Notes: generated from the letters alone by a model not told the origin. Shown: positions 31,793 through 41,485, counted from the first letter of the stretch. The stretch is DNA of 64,000 bases from Mycolicibacterium sp. lyk4-40-TYG-92 (GCF_030209435.1 NZ_JARVRX010000003.1:124001-188000); one strand, 5' to 3'. A program made the numbers and translations.

Positions 31793-32221
31793 ATGGTGCA
31801 CGCGTTCCGCGATCCGCTCGAAGCGACCGCAGACCTGCGGCGTTCCCCCGTCCACCGGCACCTGCAGCTCAGCGTGGTGTGGCAGGAGCAGGGCGTCGCG
31901 ATTCTGTCGATGCCGCTCGCGCCGGACCTCGAAGGGCTCGCAGCCGGTGGCATCCACGGCGGAATGCTGGCGACCCTCGCGGACGCTGCCTCCGGCTTCT
32001 GTCTCGAAGGCCTCTTCGACCTCGGCTCAGAAATCCCGGTGACCACCGACATGCACGTCCGCTACTACCGCCAGCCGCACGGCGGGCCGCTGGTCGCCGA
32101 AGCCCAGGTGGTCAATGTCGGTCGCCGGCTGCTCAGTTGCGAATGCTCGATAGTCGATGCCGGCGAGCGCGTGCTGGCCCGGTCCACCGCCACGTTCATG
32201 ATCGTGCCGTTCGAGGGCTGA
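31793..32221 (+). CDS. PaaI-type hotdog thioesterase
   Basis: The 142-residue protein has a hotdog fold with the PaaI signature GGIHGGMLATLADAASGFC, in which the conserved glycine and aspartate position the CoA thioester. The second half, TTDMHVRYYRQPHGGPLVAE, is the family's central strand. It would hydrolyse an acyl-CoA, recycling CoA from stalled intermediates. ATG 31793 follows CAGGAGG by 8 bp. It is divergent from the steroid-type operon across a region with two related palindromes, so it may be co-regulated with it. Confidence 0.85.
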   Translation: MVHAFRDPLEATADLRRSPVHRHLQLSVVWQEQGVAILSMPLAPDLEGLAAGGIHGGMLATLADAASGFCLEGLFDLGSEIPVTTDMHVRYYRQPHGGPLVAEAQVVNVGRRLLSCECSIVDAGERVLARSTATFMIVPFEG

Positions 32222-32235
32222 CGACGCCGCGCGGG

Positions 32236-33267
32236 TCAGTCCGTCAGCTCCGCCGACGACAACGCGATACGCCGGATCATCAGCACCAGGGTCGCCGAGA
32301 ACCGGTCCAGGGGATCGTCCATGTCCCAGCCCAACTGGGATTCGATGTGCGCCAGCCGCGCCGCCACCGTGCTGTGGTGCACGTGCAGTTCCTCGGCCGT
32401 CCGCCGCAGCGAACCGAACACGCAGAACGCCTCGGCCGTCTCGACCTGCAGCCGGCCCGCCGGGGTCGCCGCGATCTCGTTGAGGCGGGCCAGCGCGTGA
32501 CTGCCGCGCGTCGCCTCGGGCGGCAGCTCTGCGAGCAACTCCAGCGCGCTCAACCGCTCGTAGGCGACGGCGCGCCGCCCGAATCCGGTCGACGACGCAA
32601 ATCGCAGCGCCCGCAGGGCCTGAGCCCACGAAGCCGGCGCCGCGAAGACGCCGCCGGCCGCCCCGAGGCCGACCCACGGGCCCCGGTCGGCGCCGACCGG
32701 GAGCGGCGCCGGGAACGCGGTGACGATGGCCTGGTCCAACTCGTCGGACAGCGCGCGGGTATCGGTGCGGCCCTGGCACAGCACCGCCGTCGCGGTGCCC
32801 AGGTCCGCGGTCCGCACCGACACCGCCTTCAGGGCCGACGTGATGACCCGTAGGGCTTCCGGCGACGACTGCGCCGACACCGCCAGTACCCTGACCTCGC
32901 GGGACTCATCGAGCCCGAGCAGCCTGATCGCCCGCGCCCGATCCTCGGAGCGCTCGCGGCTGGACAGCACCACCTCGACGAGCGCCGGGTCGCCGAAGCT
33001 GGGCGGCACCCGGGCGCCGATGTCCCCCAGCGTGTGTCGCACCCGGTCGAGCAGCACGCCGTCCAAGGGGTGGCCCGGGGCGTCGCGCTCCAACCAGACC
33101 TCCGGCACGGAGCCGTCCCAGCGCACATGGACGGGACACCCGGCGACCTCCTGTGCCGCCTCCAACACCGCGTCGACGCCCGTGGCATCGAGGTCGTCGA
33201 AGAAGCGGACCACCCGCAGCACCGACTCGGGGTCACTGCCCAGCCCGGACAACCGCAAGGTGCTCAC
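32236..33267 (-). CDS. PucR/CdaR-type transcriptional regulator
   Basis: The 343-residue protein has the C-terminal PucR-type helix-turn-helix: AFCVFGSLRRTAEELHVHHS followed by TVAARLAHIESQLGWDMDDP (about residues 275-315). The central part resembles the GGDEF-like domain of CdaR family regulators. GTG 33267 is used because the longer frame reads antisense through the MaoC-like gene. It is the last gene of a fadD-maoC-regulator operon (19-bp gap), suggesting local control of a degradation pathway. The effector is unknown. Confidence 0.82.
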   Translation of the reverse strand: MSTLRLSGLGSDPESVLRVVRFFDDLDATGVDAVLEAAQEVAGCPVHVRWDGSVPEVWLERDAPGHPLDGVLLDRVRHTLGDIGARVPPSFGDPALVEVVLSSRERSEDRARAIRLLGLDESREVRVLAVSAQSSPEALRVITSALKAVSVRTADLGTATAVLCQGRTDTRALSDELDQAIVTAFPAPLPVGADRGPWVGLGAAGGVFAAPASWAQALRALRFASSTGFGRRAVAYERLSALELLAELPPEATRGSHALARLNEIAATPAGRLQVETAEAFCVFGSLRRTAEELHVHHSTVAARLAHIESQLGWDMDDPLDRFSATLVLMIRRIALSSAELTD

Positions 33268-33286
33268 GCCGCCATTCTGGCAATGC

Positions 33287-34270
33287 TCAGAACTGCAGGA
33301 CGCTGAACCGCCAGTCCAGGACCTGCCGGTCGGGACCGTCGGCGTCGGCCGCGAACACCACGGACCGCAGATCCAGCGTGCCGCCACGGCCCGGCGTCTC
33401 GTGGGCCGCTTCGACGTGCAACTCGCTGTACAGGGTGTCGCCCTCGTGCACGGGGCCGGTGTGGTCGCAGGACTCCCAGCCCAGGACGGTGACGATGTTC
33501 GGCAGGAGCCGGGTGGCCTGGGCCAATGCCAGGCCGATGGTGTGCCCGCCGTACACCAGGCGGCTGCCGGCCACCCGCGAATCATGGTGCGTGGCAGCGA
33601 CGTTGAGTGTCAGCCGGGCCAGTTCCGGGGCGCTGCTGACGACGTCTGCCGTGCTGGTGAACACGCCGCCGGCGAGCTCCGGATCGAAATGCAGGCCGGG
33701 CACCGCGGAGCGCCAGGCGTCGGCACTCCATCCTGCGGCCGGGTCGGGAAGTCCGGGCACGGCAGTGCCGATGGTGCTGAGGTCGTCGGCGTGGCCGGTG
33801 TCGCCGGCGTCGTCGCGCAACGGCAGCATGGCGCACCGGTGGAAGTCGAGCACCGTGCGGCCGTCCTGGTCGATGGTGATCATGCGCAGGGCGGCCAAAC
33901 CCGTGCGCGACCTGCCCGGCTTGGCCGAATTCTGTTTGAGTCCAACGACTTCGGTGCGGGTGGTGATGGTGTCGCCGATATGCGGGAAGCGGTGGAACCG
34001 CAGTCCGCGGTAGAACAGATTCGCCTTGACGCGCCGGGTCACCAAGGTCGACTGGCCGATCGCGACGTCACACACGAGCGCCGGATGCACCAGCGCCCGC
34101 GGCGATCCGGTGACCGCGGCAGCCAGGGCGGCATCCAGCGGTAGCCGCATCCGGTCGCCGAGAATGGCCTGGTGCACCGCTGCCGTGCCGTCGGTGAGTG
34201 TCATGCCGGGCGCCCAGTCGAAGACCTGACCTATTCTGAGGTCCTCGAAAAACGGTCCGCCAGTGGGCAC
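33287..34270 (-). CDS. Double-hotdog MaoC-like dehydratase
   Basis: The 327-residue protein has two MaoC/hotdog modules. The N-terminal one starts FFEDLRIGQVFDWAPGMTLT and the C-terminal one contains YGGHTIGLALAQATRLLPNI with DHTGPVHEGDTLYSELHV. MaoC proteins of this size hydrate enoyl-CoA thioesters. The classic D...H pair of R-hydratases is not certain here, so mesaconyl-CoA-hydratase-like members are an alternative. GTG 34270 starts 1 bp after the stop of the FadD gene, indicating tight coupling. The next gene is the PucR-type regulator. Confidence 0.8.
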   Translation of the reverse strand: MPTGGPFFEDLRIGQVFDWAPGMTLTDGTAAVHQAILGDRMRLPLDAALAAAVTGSPRALVHPALVCDVAIGQSTLVTRRVKANLFYRGLRFHRFPHIGDTITTRTEVVGLKQNSAKPGRSRTGLAALRMITIDQDGRTVLDFHRCAMLPLRDDAGDTGHADDLSTIGTAVPGLPDPAAGWSADAWRSAVPGLHFDPELAGGVFTSTADVVSSAPELARLTLNVAATHHDSRVAGSRLVYGGHTIGLALAQATRLLPNIVTVLGWESCDHTGPVHEGDTLYSELHVEAAHETPGRGGTLDLRSVVFAADADGPDRQVLDWRFSVLQF

Positions 34271-34271
34271 G

Positions 34272-35789
34272 TCACACAGAGTACTTGTCGATCAGCGATT
34301 GCTTGTACAGCTTGCCCGTGTCGGTTCGCGGTAACTGCGCTTCGAACGAGATGGACCGCGGGCACTTGTAGTGCGTCAGCCGGTCCCGCAGCCAGCTCAG
34401 CAGCTCGGCGCCGAATTCCTCGGTGCTGTCGGCCGGATCCACGGTCTGCACAACCGCTTTCACACTCTGGCCCATCTCGGCATCCGGAATACCAAACACC
34501 GCGGCATCCATCACCTGGGGATGCGTCACGAGGACGTTCTCGGCCTCCTGCGGGTAGATGTTCACGCCGCCACTGATGATCATGTGATGCCGGCGGTCGG
34601 TGAGGTAGAGATAGCCGTCCTCGTCGAGGTAGCCGATGTCACCGACGGTGGCCCAACCGTGCGCGTCCCTTGAGGCCGCGGTCTTTTCGGCATCGTCGAG
34701 GTACTCGAAGGTGTTCCCGCCCTCGAAGTAGATTTCGCCGGGCACGCCCTGCGGCTGCTCGTTGCCGTCCTCGTCGAGGATGTGCAGGACGCCCAGCATC
34801 GGCTTGCCGACCGATCCGGGATGGGTCAGCCAGTCCTCGGCTGTGATCAGGGTGGAGCCGATGGCCTCGGACGACGCGTAGTACTCATCGACGATCGGCC
34901 CCCACCAGTCGATCATCTGCTTCTTGATCTCCACGGGACACGGGGCGGCGGCGTGCATGACGCGCTTGAGCGACGACAGGTCATACGAATCCCGCACGGA
35001 CTGCGGCAGTTTCAGCATACGGGTGAACATCACGGGCACGAACTGGCCGTGGGTGATGCCGTAGCGCGCGATGGCGTCCAGACAGCCCTCGGCGTCGAAC
35101 TTTTCCATCACGACCGTGGTGACGCCCTCGGCCTGAATCTGCATCGACCACACCGACGGCGCGGTGTGGTACAGCGGCGCCGGGCTGAGGTAGACGGCGT
35201 CCTTGGGAAGCCAGAAGCTCATCAGCATCTTCATCAGGCCGGGCACCTCGGCCGGCGGCAGGTGCGTCAGCTCGCGCTTGATGCCCTTGGGACGACCGGT
35301 CGTGCCGGACGAGTACTGCAGCAGGTCGCCTTCGATCTCGTCGTCGATCGGCGTATCGGCATGAGCCGCAACGCATTCCGGGTAGCGGTCCCAACCCGGC
35401 AGGTCACCGTCGGCGATCATGAGCAGCTTCGGCAACCCCGAGGCGAGGTGCTCGGCCAGGCCGGCACAGGTGTCGCCGAGGGCCGCCGAGCCGATCACCG
35501 CGGACGCCCCGCTGTTCTCGATGATGTACGCGGCTTCGGCTGGTGTCAGGTGGATGTTGATCGGCACGTAGTACAGGCCGCTGCGCCGCGCGCCCCACAT
35601 CGCGGCGTGCATGTGCTCGTTGTTCTCCATCAGGATCGCAACGACATCGCCCTCGACCAGCCCGTTGGCCCGGAAGTGATGCGCCAGCCGGTTGGCTCGG
35701 GCCTCCAGCTCGTCGAACGTCACCACAGCCCCGGACGGGTGCAGGATCACGGCCGGTTTTCCATTGCCCACATGCTGGCGAATCTGCAT
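34272..35789 (-). CDS. Acyl-CoA ligase (FadD type)
   Basis: The 505-residue ligase has A3 LLQYSSGTTGRPKGIKRELT, A5 VDEYYASSEAIGST, A7 TVGDIGYLDEDGYLYLTDRR and the C-terminal lysine in LPRTDTGKLYKQSLIDKYSV. Its length and ends are typical of acid-CoA ligases of FadD13/FadD3 size. The substrate is unknown. It is the first gene of the operon with MaoC-like and PucR-type genes. A perfect palindrome (35812-35827) ends 23 bp before the start at 35789 and may be its operator. Confidence 0.9.
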   Translation of the reverse strand: MQIRQHVGNGKPAVILHPSGAVVTFDELEARANRLAHHFRANGLVEGDVVAILMENNEHMHAAMWGARRSGLYYVPINIHLTPAEAAYIIENSGASAVIGSAALGDTCAGLAEHLASGLPKLLMIADGDLPGWDRYPECVAAHADTPIDDEIEGDLLQYSSGTTGRPKGIKRELTHLPPAEVPGLMKMLMSFWLPKDAVYLSPAPLYHTAPSVWSMQIQAEGVTTVVMEKFDAEGCLDAIARYGITHGQFVPVMFTRMLKLPQSVRDSYDLSSLKRVMHAAAPCPVEIKKQMIDWWGPIVDEYYASSEAIGSTLITAEDWLTHPGSVGKPMLGVLHILDEDGNEQPQGVPGEIYFEGGNTFEYLDDAEKTAASRDAHGWATVGDIGYLDEDGYLYLTDRRHHMIISGGVNIYPQEAENVLVTHPQVMDAAVFGIPDAEMGQSVKAVVQTVDPADSTEEFGAELLSWLRDRLTHYKCPRSISFEAQLPRTDTGKLYKQSLIDKYSV

Positions 35790-35811
35790 GACGGCACTCT
35801 ACGACAAGTGA

Positions 35812-35827
35812 CTTGACACCTGTCAAG
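35812..35827. promoter_or_regulatory. Perfect 16-bp palindrome upstream of acyl-CoA ligase
   Basis: CTTGACACCTGTCAAG has 7-bp perfect arms and a 2-base centre, a typical repressor operator. It lies 23-38 bp before the ligase start and over 230 bp before the GMC gene start. Confidence 0.65.
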
Positions 35828-36059
35828 AGCGTGGATGTGTGGGCATCCCCGGCCTTCACCCACCCCGCCGCAGCACTCCGGCCAGGGTTCGGCACGCTGC
35901 CGATATTTTGCTATTTCCGCAATTTTGGCAAACTGCCAGCAAATCGCCAGAACAGTATCCGGTCGACATATTTTGCAGATCTATGCGACTATCGCTCGAT
36001 GTCGCGTACTTGCGACTGTAGTTTTGGCAAATTTCCTGACACGTCGACCGGAGGTCGCG

Positions 36060-37769
36060 ATGGCCACATTCGATTACCTCGTGGTGGGCGCCGGGACCGC
36101 AGGGTGTGTGCTGGCGAATCGCCTGTCCGCCGATCCTCGCAACCGGGTACTACTCATCGAGGCCGGCGGTCACGCGCGCAGCCCCTACCTTCGGGTCCCC
36201 AAACTCGGCAGCCGCTTGTTCGGCAACCCGCGATACATCTGGCAGCACCAGACCATTCCCTTCGGCCCCCACGGCACCACCGAACTCTGGCCACGCGGCA
36301 AGCTCCTCGGCGGATCCAGCTCGGTCAACGGCATGGTCTACAACCGCGGCCAGAAAGCGGACTTCGACGAGCTCGAAGAGCTGGGCAATCGCGGCTGGGG
36401 CTGGGACAACATCCTCGCCGCGTACCGAAGCTTCGAACACAACACCATCGGTCAGTCGTCGACCCGAGGGTTCGGCGGCGAACTGGCGATCAGCGTCGTC
36501 CGCGACCCCGATCCGCTCGCGCTGACCACGATCACCGCCGGTACCCGCCTGGGCATGCGACCCCTGGGCGACCTCAACGAAACGGACGAACCGCGCATCG
36601 GGCTGTCACCCGCGACCATCCACAACGGCAGGCGGGTCAGCGCCGCCACCGCGTTCCTGGACCCCGTGCGCGGCCGCCCCAATCTTCAGGTGCTCACCGG
36701 CGCCACGGCAGAGCGGCTGGAGATCACCCGGGGCCGGGCCACGGGCGTGGTGATCCGGATGGACGGGCTGTCCACGGTCGTCCGGGCGAATCGCGAAGTG
36801 ATCCTCACCCTGGGTGCGCTGGGCTCACCAAAACTGTTGCAGCTCTCCGGAATCGGGCCAAGCGATGTCCTCGCAGCCGCCGGCGTCCCGCGCTACCTGG
36901 AGCGGGCGAACGTCGGGCGGCGGATGCGGGACCACCGCACCCTCGTGAACACCTACCGGCTCAACCGGAACATCGGGCACAACCGGCACCTGTCGACGAC
37001 GTGCGGCAAGGTCCGGTCCACGATCAGATACGCCGCAAGTGGCCGAGGACCGCTGGCGGCGCCGACCGGCGACGTGCTCGCGTTCTTCAAGACCGGACCC
37101 GACCAGCCCCGCGTCGACGGTCAGATGCTCGTCACCGCCCTGACGCTGGCCGGCCACGGCGGTACCGTCGAGCGCCTGCCGGGCCTGTCCTGTATGGGCG
37201 AGATTCTCCGGCCGACGTCGGAAGGCAGTGTCTGGATCAGCTCGCCCGATCCCGACCACCCCTTGATGATCGACCCCAACTACCTGGCCACCGCCCACGA
37301 CCGGACCGCTGCCATCGGAGTCCTGCGCACCATGCGCGAGGTGTTCCAGCAGTCTCCCATCGCCGACCTCATCGCCACGGAGCTGGCGCCCGGTCCCGAC
37401 ACCCAGTCCGATGACGAGCTCCTGCATGCCGCGATGACGCAGGGACTGACCGGGTTCCACGCGATCGGCACTTGCGGCATGGGACCGGACGACGAGGACA
37501 TCGTCGACGACCAATTGCGGGTCCGCGGCATCGACGGACTACGGGTGGCCGATCTGTCGATCATGCCGATCATGTTGTCCGGCAACACGAATGCGCCCGC
37601 CATGGCGATGGCCGCGCGGGCTGCCGACCTCATCCTGGACGCGCCGGTCCGCGCCGGTCGCCACCGCCGTCACCGACCGGCGATCGACAGCTCCCGACCG
37701 TCGAACCGCAACCCGTCGCCGTCGTGGTCGTCGGCGCTGAACGGCGCCCGCAGCGTGGCGACGATGTGA
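36060..37769 (+). CDS. GMC-family FAD oxidoreductase (choline-dehydrogenase type) with antisense-derived C-terminal extension
   Basis: The 569-residue flavoprotein has the N-terminal FAD loop DYLVVGAGTAGCVLANRLSA, the GMC signature PRGKLLGGSSSVNGMVYNRG (about residues 80-99) and the catalytic histidine region GFHAIGTCGMG. It would oxidise an alcohol using FAD; choline, sterol or other alcohols are all possible. ATG 36060 has CGGAGG upstream. After the usual GMC end NTNAPAMAMAARAADLIL, about 40 arginine- and serine-rich residues continue into the convergent exchanger gene (100-bp overlap). Two TTTTGGCAAA repeats lie 30-137 bp upstream of the start. Confidence 0.87.
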   Translation: MATFDYLVVGAGTAGCVLANRLSADPRNRVLLIEAGGHARSPYLRVPKLGSRLFGNPRYIWQHQTIPFGPHGTTELWPRGKLLGGSSSVNGMVYNRGQKADFDELEELGNRGWGWDNILAAYRSFEHNTIGQSSTRGFGGELAISVVRDPDPLALTTITAGTRLGMRPLGDLNETDEPRIGLSPATIHNGRRVSAATAFLDPVRGRPNLQVLTGATAERLEITRGRATGVVIRMDGLSTVVRANREVILTLGALGSPKLLQLSGIGPSDVLAAAGVPRYLERANVGRRMRDHRTLVNTYRLNRNIGHNRHLSTTCGKVRSTIRYAASGRGPLAAPTGDVLAFFKTGPDQPRVDGQMLVTALTLAGHGGTVERLPGLSCMGEILRPTSEGSVWISSPDPDHPLMIDPNYLATAHDRTAAIGVLRTMREVFQQSPIADLIATELAPGPDTQSDDELLHAAMTQGLTGFHAIGTCGMGPDDEDIVDDQLRVRGIDGLRVADLSIMPIMLSGNTNAPAMAMAARAADLILDAPVRAGRHRRHRPAIDSSRPSNRNPSPSWSSALNGARSVATM

Positions 37770-38953
37770 CGGCGGTTGACGATCAGACCCACCACCGTCA
37801 GCGCACCGTAGACGCCGCACAGCACCAGGCGGCCGGTGGTCGAGGTGATCGGGAACTGCACCACGAACAGCGCCAACAGCAGCCAGGCCGTCGCCCGGTG
37901 GAACCGCAGCGACAGGATCAGCGCGACGCCCATCATGGTCTGGGTGGCCGTCAGTAGCACTTCCTCGACCTGGCGGCCGTCGAGAACCAGCTCGGTGCCG
38001 CCACCACCGGCGAGGTAGGCGATGGGCAGCGAGCCCATCAGCAGTGTCCACTGATTGACCTTGGATGAGATGAGGGTCGCGATCGCCGCGGTGCTCTTGC
38101 CCCGCGCGGCGAAGATGGTCGCGATGATGAACTCCGGCGCCTCCGAGGCCAGCGGCGCCAGCCACTGCACCAGCAGGAAGCGGTCGACGCCCAGCTCGGT
38201 ACCGGCGTTGATCAGGCTGTTCGCGAACGGCTCCGCGCACATCAGGATGACCGCGCCCGACACCAGGAACAACGTCACGACCGTGATGCGGCGGGCCCGG
38301 TCCGGCAGCGCGCCGATGGCCGCGGCGGTACCGACGAGTTCGGGCTCCTCCGGTTCGCCGCGGGTCAGTTTGTACAGGTAGAAGCCGAACCAGGCCAGCA
38401 TTGCCACGCCGAGCACCAGGTGAATGCGGCCGGTCGCCGGGATGACGAACGCGACGAGCCCGGCGATGAGCAGGAAACCCAGCTCGACCCGGTTACCGGG
38501 CTCCAGCGCGAGCAGCCGTTTGCTGCTCTTGTCGGCCGACATCTTCTGTGCGACGTACAGCCCGACGATCACCACGACCGGCCAACCGATCCCCATCAGC
38601 AGCCGGTTGGAGCCTGTCATGTTGGCGGCGGCGTATTGCACGTATTCGGCGTCGTGGCCGGCGACGTAGGCGTAGTAGAGGTCGACGGCGTACTCGGGCA
38701 GCACCGCGATCAGAGCCAGGACGGCGATGGCGAGGCCACCTGACACGTCGACCTGCGCCGCCTCGGCCGCCCAGGCCAGCACGAAGCTGGCGGCGACGAC
38801 GGCCGCGCCGAACGCCAGCAGCGAGACGACGGGGTTGGGGTGCGCTCCCGTGAGACGCAGCGCGACGGCCGGGAGAACGAACGCGGCGGCCAGCAGCAGG
38901 GATCGCGCAAGCGGCCGACGCGTGGTCGGGCCGGCTGATCGGGTACTGGTCAC
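37670..38953 (-). CDS. CaCA-family cation (Na+/Ca2+) exchanger
   Basis: The 427-residue protein has about eleven hydrophobic segments and the two alpha-repeat signatures of the family: ALIAVLPEYAVDLY with ANMTGSNRLLMGIG, and LAPLASEAPEFIIATIF with TLISSKVNQWTLLMGS. The acidic residues in LPEY and SEAPE are the cation ligands. It should exchange Ca2+ for Na+ or H+ at the cytoplasmic membrane. GTG 38953 is favoured over TTG 38989. Its 3' end overlaps the GMC gene by 100 bp on the opposite strand. Confidence 0.88.
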   Translation of the reverse strand: MTSTRSAGPTTRRPLARSLLLAAAFVLPAVALRLTGAHPNPVVSLLAFGAAVVAASFVLAWAAEAAQVDVSGGLAIAVLALIAVLPEYAVDLYYAYVAGHDAEYVQYAAANMTGSNRLLMGIGWPVVVIVGLYVAQKMSADKSSKRLLALEPGNRVELGFLLIAGLVAFVIPATGRIHLVLGVAMLAWFGFYLYKLTRGEPEEPELVGTAAAIGALPDRARRITVVTLFLVSGAVILMCAEPFANSLINAGTELGVDRFLLVQWLAPLASEAPEFIIATIFAARGKSTAAIATLISSKVNQWTLLMGSLPIAYLAGGGGTELVLDGRQVEEVLLTATQTMMGVALILSLRFHRATAWLLLALFVVQFPITSTTGRLVLCGVYGALTVVGLIVNRRHIVATLRAPFSADDHDGDGLRFDGRELSIAGR

Positions 38954-39082
38954 GCCGATGACGGTAGCCGCCCGAAACCGCGCCAGCAACTTAGCGTTGC
39001 TACGAATTGCCGCGGCTTGCGGTGCTGAATTTGCTGGTCAGAGTCCTGAATGTTTTGAGTTCGGTTATCCTAACTTGATTGT

Positions 39083-39286
39083 GTGGCTAACCGACTCGGC
39101 GATGCCGGCGGGTTCCGGCGGGCACAAACCGCGCCGAACACCCCAGCCATCGACCCCTGGCCGGACCCCGAGTCGAGCTCGGTCGCTGCTTTCGGGAGTG
39201 ATATCAGCGCTGAGTCCCGGCGCAAAGTGCGTGGGTTCAATCGTGGCCGCCATTTGCCGGTGGTCACTGAACTCACGGACCGCTGA
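39083..39286 (+). CDS. Possible small protein, 67 aa, leaderless-type start
   Basis: GTG 39083 follows an AT-rich stretch with a plausible -10 element (TATCCT, 39064-39069) at a spacing that would give a leaderless or nearly leaderless transcript. The product begins MANRLGDAGGFRRAQTAP and ends with VRGFNRGRHLPVVTELTDR, a charged, non-repetitive tail. No domain is recognised. It could instead be the remnant of a larger gene. Confidence 0.4.
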   Translation: MANRLGDAGGFRRAQTAPNTPAIDPWPDPESSSVAAFGSDISAESRRKVRGFNRGRHLPVVTELTDR

Positions 39287-39380
39287 CGCCCAGAAAAAGT
39301 GCCCAGCTTCCGTCATCGGCGGCTCTGCAGGCCGTGATTGAAGCCAGGCACAGCCAGGCACAATCGCGGCCGAACCGCAA

Positions 39381-39425
39381 AAACACCCAACCCCCGATCT
39401 CCTGGGAGACGGGGGCTGGGTGTTT
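39381..39425 (-). terminator. Strong hairpin downstream of pckA
   Basis: Arms AAACACCCAACCCCCG (39381-39396) and CGGGGGCTGGGTGTTT (39410-39425) pair over 16 positions with one mismatch and a 13-nt loop. It begins 15 bp beyond the pckA stop. Confidence 0.75.
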
Positions 39426-39439
39426 GCGCGAGAGATGTA

Positions 39440-41269
39440 CTACGCCTCTTCGGCCAAGCGGTGCTTGAGGGCGTCGAACTCGTCCTTGATGCCGGTCGGC
39501 AGTTTCTCGCCGACGAACTCGAACCACTCCTCGATCAGCGGCAGCTCGTTGCGCCACTCGTCGACACGCACTGCCAGCGCCTCGTCGACGTCCGCGGCCT
39601 TCACGTTCAGGCCCTCCAGATCGAGGTCTGCCGCAGTGGGAACGATGCCGATCGGGGTGCTCTTGCCCTCGGCCTGGTGCTCGATGCGCTCGATGGCCCA
39701 CTTCAGCACACGGCTGTTCTCGCCGAAGCCCGGCCACAGGAAGCGGCCGTCGTCGCCGCGGCGGAACCAGTTGACGAAGAAGATCTTCGGCATCTTGGAC
39801 TCGTCGGCGTTCTTGCCGATGTTGATCCAGTGCTGGAAGTAGTCACCGACGTGGTAGCCGAGGAACGGCAGCATGGCCATCGGGTCGCGGCGCACGGTGC
39901 CGACCTTGCCCTCGGCGGCGGCGGTCTGCTCGGAGCCCAGGGTGGCACCGATGAACACGCCGTGCTGCCAGTCGCGGGCCTGCGTGATCAGCGGGACGGT
40001 CGTCTTGCGGCGGCCGCCGAACAGGATCGCCGAGATCGGCACACCCTGCGGGTCGTCCCACTCGGGGGCGACCGACGGGCACTGCGAGATCGGGGTGCAG
40101 TAACGCGAGTTCGGGTGCGCGGCCTTGGTCTCGGTCTCCCGCAGGATCCAGTCCTGGCCCTTCCAGTCGATGAGGTGCTCCGGCTCGCCCTCCAGGCCCT
40201 CCCACCAGACATCACCGTCGTCGGTCTTGGCGACGTTGGTGAAGACGGTGTTGCCGGCGGCGATGGTCTTCATGGCGTTGGGGTTCGACGACCAGTTGGT
40301 GCCCGGCGCGACGCCGAAGAAGCCGAACTCGGGGTTGACGGCGTACAGCCGGCCGTCCTTGCCGAAGCGCATCCAGGCGATGTCGTCACCGACGGTCTCG
40401 GCGCGCCAGCCCGGGATGGTGGGCTGCAGCATCGCGAGGTTGGTCTTGCCGCAGGCCGACGGGAACGCGGCGGCGATGTAGTACGCCTTGTTCTCCGGGG
40501 AGATGAGCTTGAGGATCAGCATGTGCTCGGCGAGCCAGCCCTCGTCGTGCGCCATGGCCGAGGCGATGCGCAGCGAGTAGCACTTCTTGCCCAACAGCGC
40601 GTTGCCGCCGTAGCCCGAGCCGTAGCTCATGATCTCGCGGGTCTCGGGGAAGTGGGTGATGTACTTGGTCTCGTTGCAGGGCCACGGCACGTCGGCCTGG
40701 CCCGGCTCCAGCGGTGCACCGAGCGAGTGCAGCGCCTTGACGAAGAAGCCGTCATCGCCGAGCTTGGCCAGCGCCTTGGCGCCCATGCGCGTCATGGTGC
40801 GCATCGAGACGACGACGTACTCCGAGTCGGTGATCTCGACGCCGAGCTTGGGATCCTCGGCGTCCAGCGGGCCCATGCAGAAGGGCACGACCCACATGGT
40901 GCGGCCGCGCATGCAACCGCGGTACAGGTCGGTCATGATGCCGCGCATCTCGGCCGGATCCATCCAGTTGTTGGTGGGGCCGGCGTCCTCTTCGCGCTCC
41001 GAGCAGATGAAGGTGCGCGACTCGACACGGGCGACGTCAGACGGATCCGACAGTGCCAGATACGAATTCGGCTGCTTGTCGTTGTTCAGCTTCTGAAACG
41101 TGCCGGCTTCGACGAGGTGCGCGGCGAGGCGGTCATATTCCTCTTCCGAGCCGTCGGCGAACATCACCCGGTCGGGCTGAGTCAGCTCCGCAACTTCACG
41201 AACCCAGGCCAGTAGCCCGGCGTGATTGGTCGGTGCGGCGTCGAGACCGGGAATGGTCGCTGAGGTCAT
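39440..41269 (-). CDS. pckA: Phosphoenolpyruvate carboxykinase (GTP)
   Basis: The 609-residue enzyme converts oxaloacetate and GTP to phosphoenolpyruvate, the entry to gluconeogenesis from lipids. The nucleotide P-loop [12 protein letters not shown] includes the hyper-reactive C273 of GTP-dependent PEPCKs, and [14 protein letters not shown] and [11 protein letters not shown] are further family blocks. The size fits mycobacterial PckA. ATG 41269 has AGGAGAAT upstream; the TTG at 41272 is less likely. A 14-bp palindrome lies 31-44 bp before the start. It sits next to genes of the trmB-mmpL3 core, as I recall for Rv0211. Confidence 0.97.
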   Translation of the reverse strand: MTSATIPGLDAAPTNHAGLLAWVREVAELTQPDRVMFADGSEEEYDRLAAHLVEAGTFQKLNNDKQPNSYLALSDPSDVARVESRTFICSEREEDAGPTNNWMDPAEMRGIMTDLYRGCMRGRTMWVVPFCMGPLDAEDPKLGVEITDSEYVVVSMRTMTRMGAKALAKLGDDGFFVKALHSLGAPLEPGQADVPWPCNETKYITHFPETREIMSYGSGYGGNALLGKKCYSLRIASAMAHDEGWLAEHMLILKLISPENKAYYIAAAFPSACGKTNLAMLQPTIPGWRAETVGDDIAWMRFGKDGRLYAVNPEFGFFGVAPGTNWSSNPNAMKTIAAGNTVFTNVAKTDDGDVWWEGLEGEPEHLIDWKGQDWILRETETKAAHPNSRYCTPISQCPSVAPEWDDPQGVPISAILFGGRRKTTVPLITQARDWQHGVFIGATLGSEQTAAAEGKVGTVRRDPMAMLPFLGYHVGDYFQHWINIGKNADESKMPKIFFVNWFRRGDDGRFLWPGFGENSRVLKWAIERIEHQAEGKSTPIGIVPTAADLDLEGLNVKAADVDEALAVRVDEWRNELPLIEEWFEFVGEKLPTGIKDEFDALKHRLAEEA

Positions 41270-41299
41270 CAAATTCTCCTGCTCGCAAATCGCAGCTAT

Positions 41300-41313
41300 A
41301 CCTCTTTAGAGGT
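41300..41313. promoter_or_regulatory. Palindrome upstream of pckA
   Basis: ACCTCTTTAGAGGT is a perfect palindrome (6-bp arms, TT centre) 31 bp upstream of the pckA start. It may be an operator or overlap the promoter; no regulator is assigned. Confidence 0.45.
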
Positions 41314-41485
41314 TAACGTGAGTGACATTCAAGTGGACAATCGGGCCGCTGTCCGATCTCTCACAAGAACGATTCAGAAAGCCCAATCGGCGCTCCCGAA
41401 CCCGCAGGTAACGCGTTTGAGGGCACCGACGGGCGGTTACCGGTCAGTAGCGCGACGGCCTCGATGGGCGCAATTCGTAAAGCGG

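Larger units (their letters stand above)
38954..39439. other. 486-bp intergenic region between exchanger and pckA
   Basis: It contains an AT-rich promoter-like part (39020-39080, including GTTATCCTAACTTGATT), a possible 67-codon ORF at 39083-39286, then the pckA terminator at 39381-39425. Nothing else recognised. Confidence 0.5.

Noticed and set aside
33268..33585. 106-residue extension of the PucR-type regulator
   Set aside because: Antisense-frame reading of the MaoC-like gene end; GTG 33267 gives the family length.
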